From the NCBI GenBank assembly GCA_963662705.2, contig OY759767.1:3472001-3536000 (forward strand): a DNA stretch of 64,000 bases, read 5' to 3'. Source of the stretch: JAPPHA01 sp963662705 (GTDB lineage: Bacteria > Pseudomonadota > Alphaproteobacteria > Rhodobacterales > Rhodobacteraceae). Below, in pieces: positions 63,587 to 64,000 of this stretch. A model generated the notes under the pieces. That model ran no database searches and was not told the DNA's origin. It was given only the letters and a program-made list of their open reading frames with translations. The position numbers and the translations under genes were made by a program. The number at the start of each line of letters is the position of its first letter. The first letter of the stretch is position 1.

Positions 63587-64000
63587 ATGGGAGGCGCGAA
63601 CTCCGAGGGTGCGTCGAGGCCCGGGCCGCTGGTTTCAGTTCACGGCGTAAGTGTCAGGTTCGGTCGCAGGACCGTTCTGGATCGAGTCCACCTGGCCATC
63701 CACCCCGGCGAAATCGTTACCCTGGTCGGATTGAACGGCGCCGGAAAGTCGACGTTGGTGCGCGTCATCCTTGGCATCATCAAGCCGTTTTCCGGCACGG
63801 TGCGCCGCGTTCCCGATCTGCAGGTCGGATACTCTCCCCAACATGTTCCCCGTGACCCGATCATGCCGATGACAGTCAGGCGTTTCTTGACACTTGGCGC
63901 CGCTGCATCCCGCGAACGACTTGACGCCGTGCTGCTGGAGGTTCAGGCCAACCCGATACTGGACTATCCTTTGTCCGAGATTTCCGGGGGTGAAATGCAG
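63587..64000 (+). CDS. znuC: Zinc ABC transporter ATPase ZnuC (cut by window edge)
   Basis: The first 138 codons (ATG 63587) show Walker A GLNGAGKST near residues 46-54, the GYSPQHVPRDPIMPMTV Q-loop block characteristic of ZnuC, and the beginning of the signature (LSEISGGEMQ) exactly at the window end. It powers zinc uptake with znuA and presumably a znuB beyond the edge. The N-terminus has a short Gly/Ser-rich extension. Confidence 0.9.
   Translation, partial: MGGANSEGASRPGPLVSVHGVSVRFGRRTVLDRVHLAIHPGEIVTLVGLNGAGKSTLVRVILGIIKPFSGTVRRVPDLQVGYSPQHVPRDPIMPMTVRRFLTLGAAASRERLDAVLLEVQANPILDYPLSEISGGEMQ

Overview
This is a GC-rich window from a bacterium that is most likely a marine or host-associated alphaproteobacterium. 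The main reason is the order tolQ-tolR-tolA-tolB-pal-cpoB-tilS-ftsH (51.2 to 42.8 kb, minus strand), which is the usual alphaproteobacterial arrangement. Fhs and FolD, a ligase-associated helicase/PdeM pair and a DmdA-like protein fit this. No rRNA, tRNA or CRISPR array was recognised.

Layout. 1-2.5 kb: a transposase tail, then a DmdA/GcvT-type methyltransferase. 2.5-9.1 kb: a phosphonate island with a LysR regulator divergent from a PhnD-PhnC-PhnE-type ABC importer, an MFS carrier and phosphonoacetate hydrolase; together they would import a phosphonate and split phosphonoacetate to acetate and phosphate. 9.4-16.3 kb: a mobile-element graveyard holding a truncated tyrosine recombinase, IS21-like ends, a duplicated 213-bp unit, a DDE transposase remnant, and an overlapping set of D12 methylase, IS66 transposase and HEPN-like gene. 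16.4-24 kb: small membrane proteins and defence-like genes, namely a P-loop ATPase broken by an in-frame TGA and coupled to an ATPase-wHTH-TPR protein, a tyrosine recombinase flanked by 28-bp inverted repeats, and an AT-rich TIR-domain gene. 24-29.2 kb: broken recombinase, STAND-like, IS21, IS5 and IS110 remnants around one intact alkaline-phosphatase-superfamily hydrolase. 29.4-34.6 kb: a hydantoinase/oxoprolinase gene split by a 3-kb serine-recombinase element whose junctions can be read to within 3 bp. 34.9-51.2 kb: ordinary chromosome, with a 3-oxoacid CoA-transferase pair, DEXH helicase/PdeM, FolD, Fhs, FtsH, TilS and the Tol-Pal system. 51.6-53.5 kb: an ISAs1-type transposase with an N-terminal DUF4338 (DruA-like) domain. 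53.8-55 kb: a Na+/phosphate symporter. 55.5-61.9 kb: an unusual five-gene operon. 62.2-64 kb: ZnuA and the start of ZnuC.

The most striking system is the 55.5-61.9 kb operon. Its first gene fuses a metal-type permease (ArsP_1/SO_0444-like, with a CSCS motif and a His-rich loop) to an SPFH/Band-7 domain. It is followed, with overlaps or short gaps, by HflC-like and HflK-like SPFH proteins, a periplasmic solute-binding protein and a small membrane protein. Zinc-uptake genes lie next to it. I infer a membrane-microdomain-organised metal or solute transport complex; the substrate is not known from sequence.

Limits: all family calls come from reading translated motifs by eye. Start codons were chosen from ribosome-binding sites and gene overlaps where these are visible.
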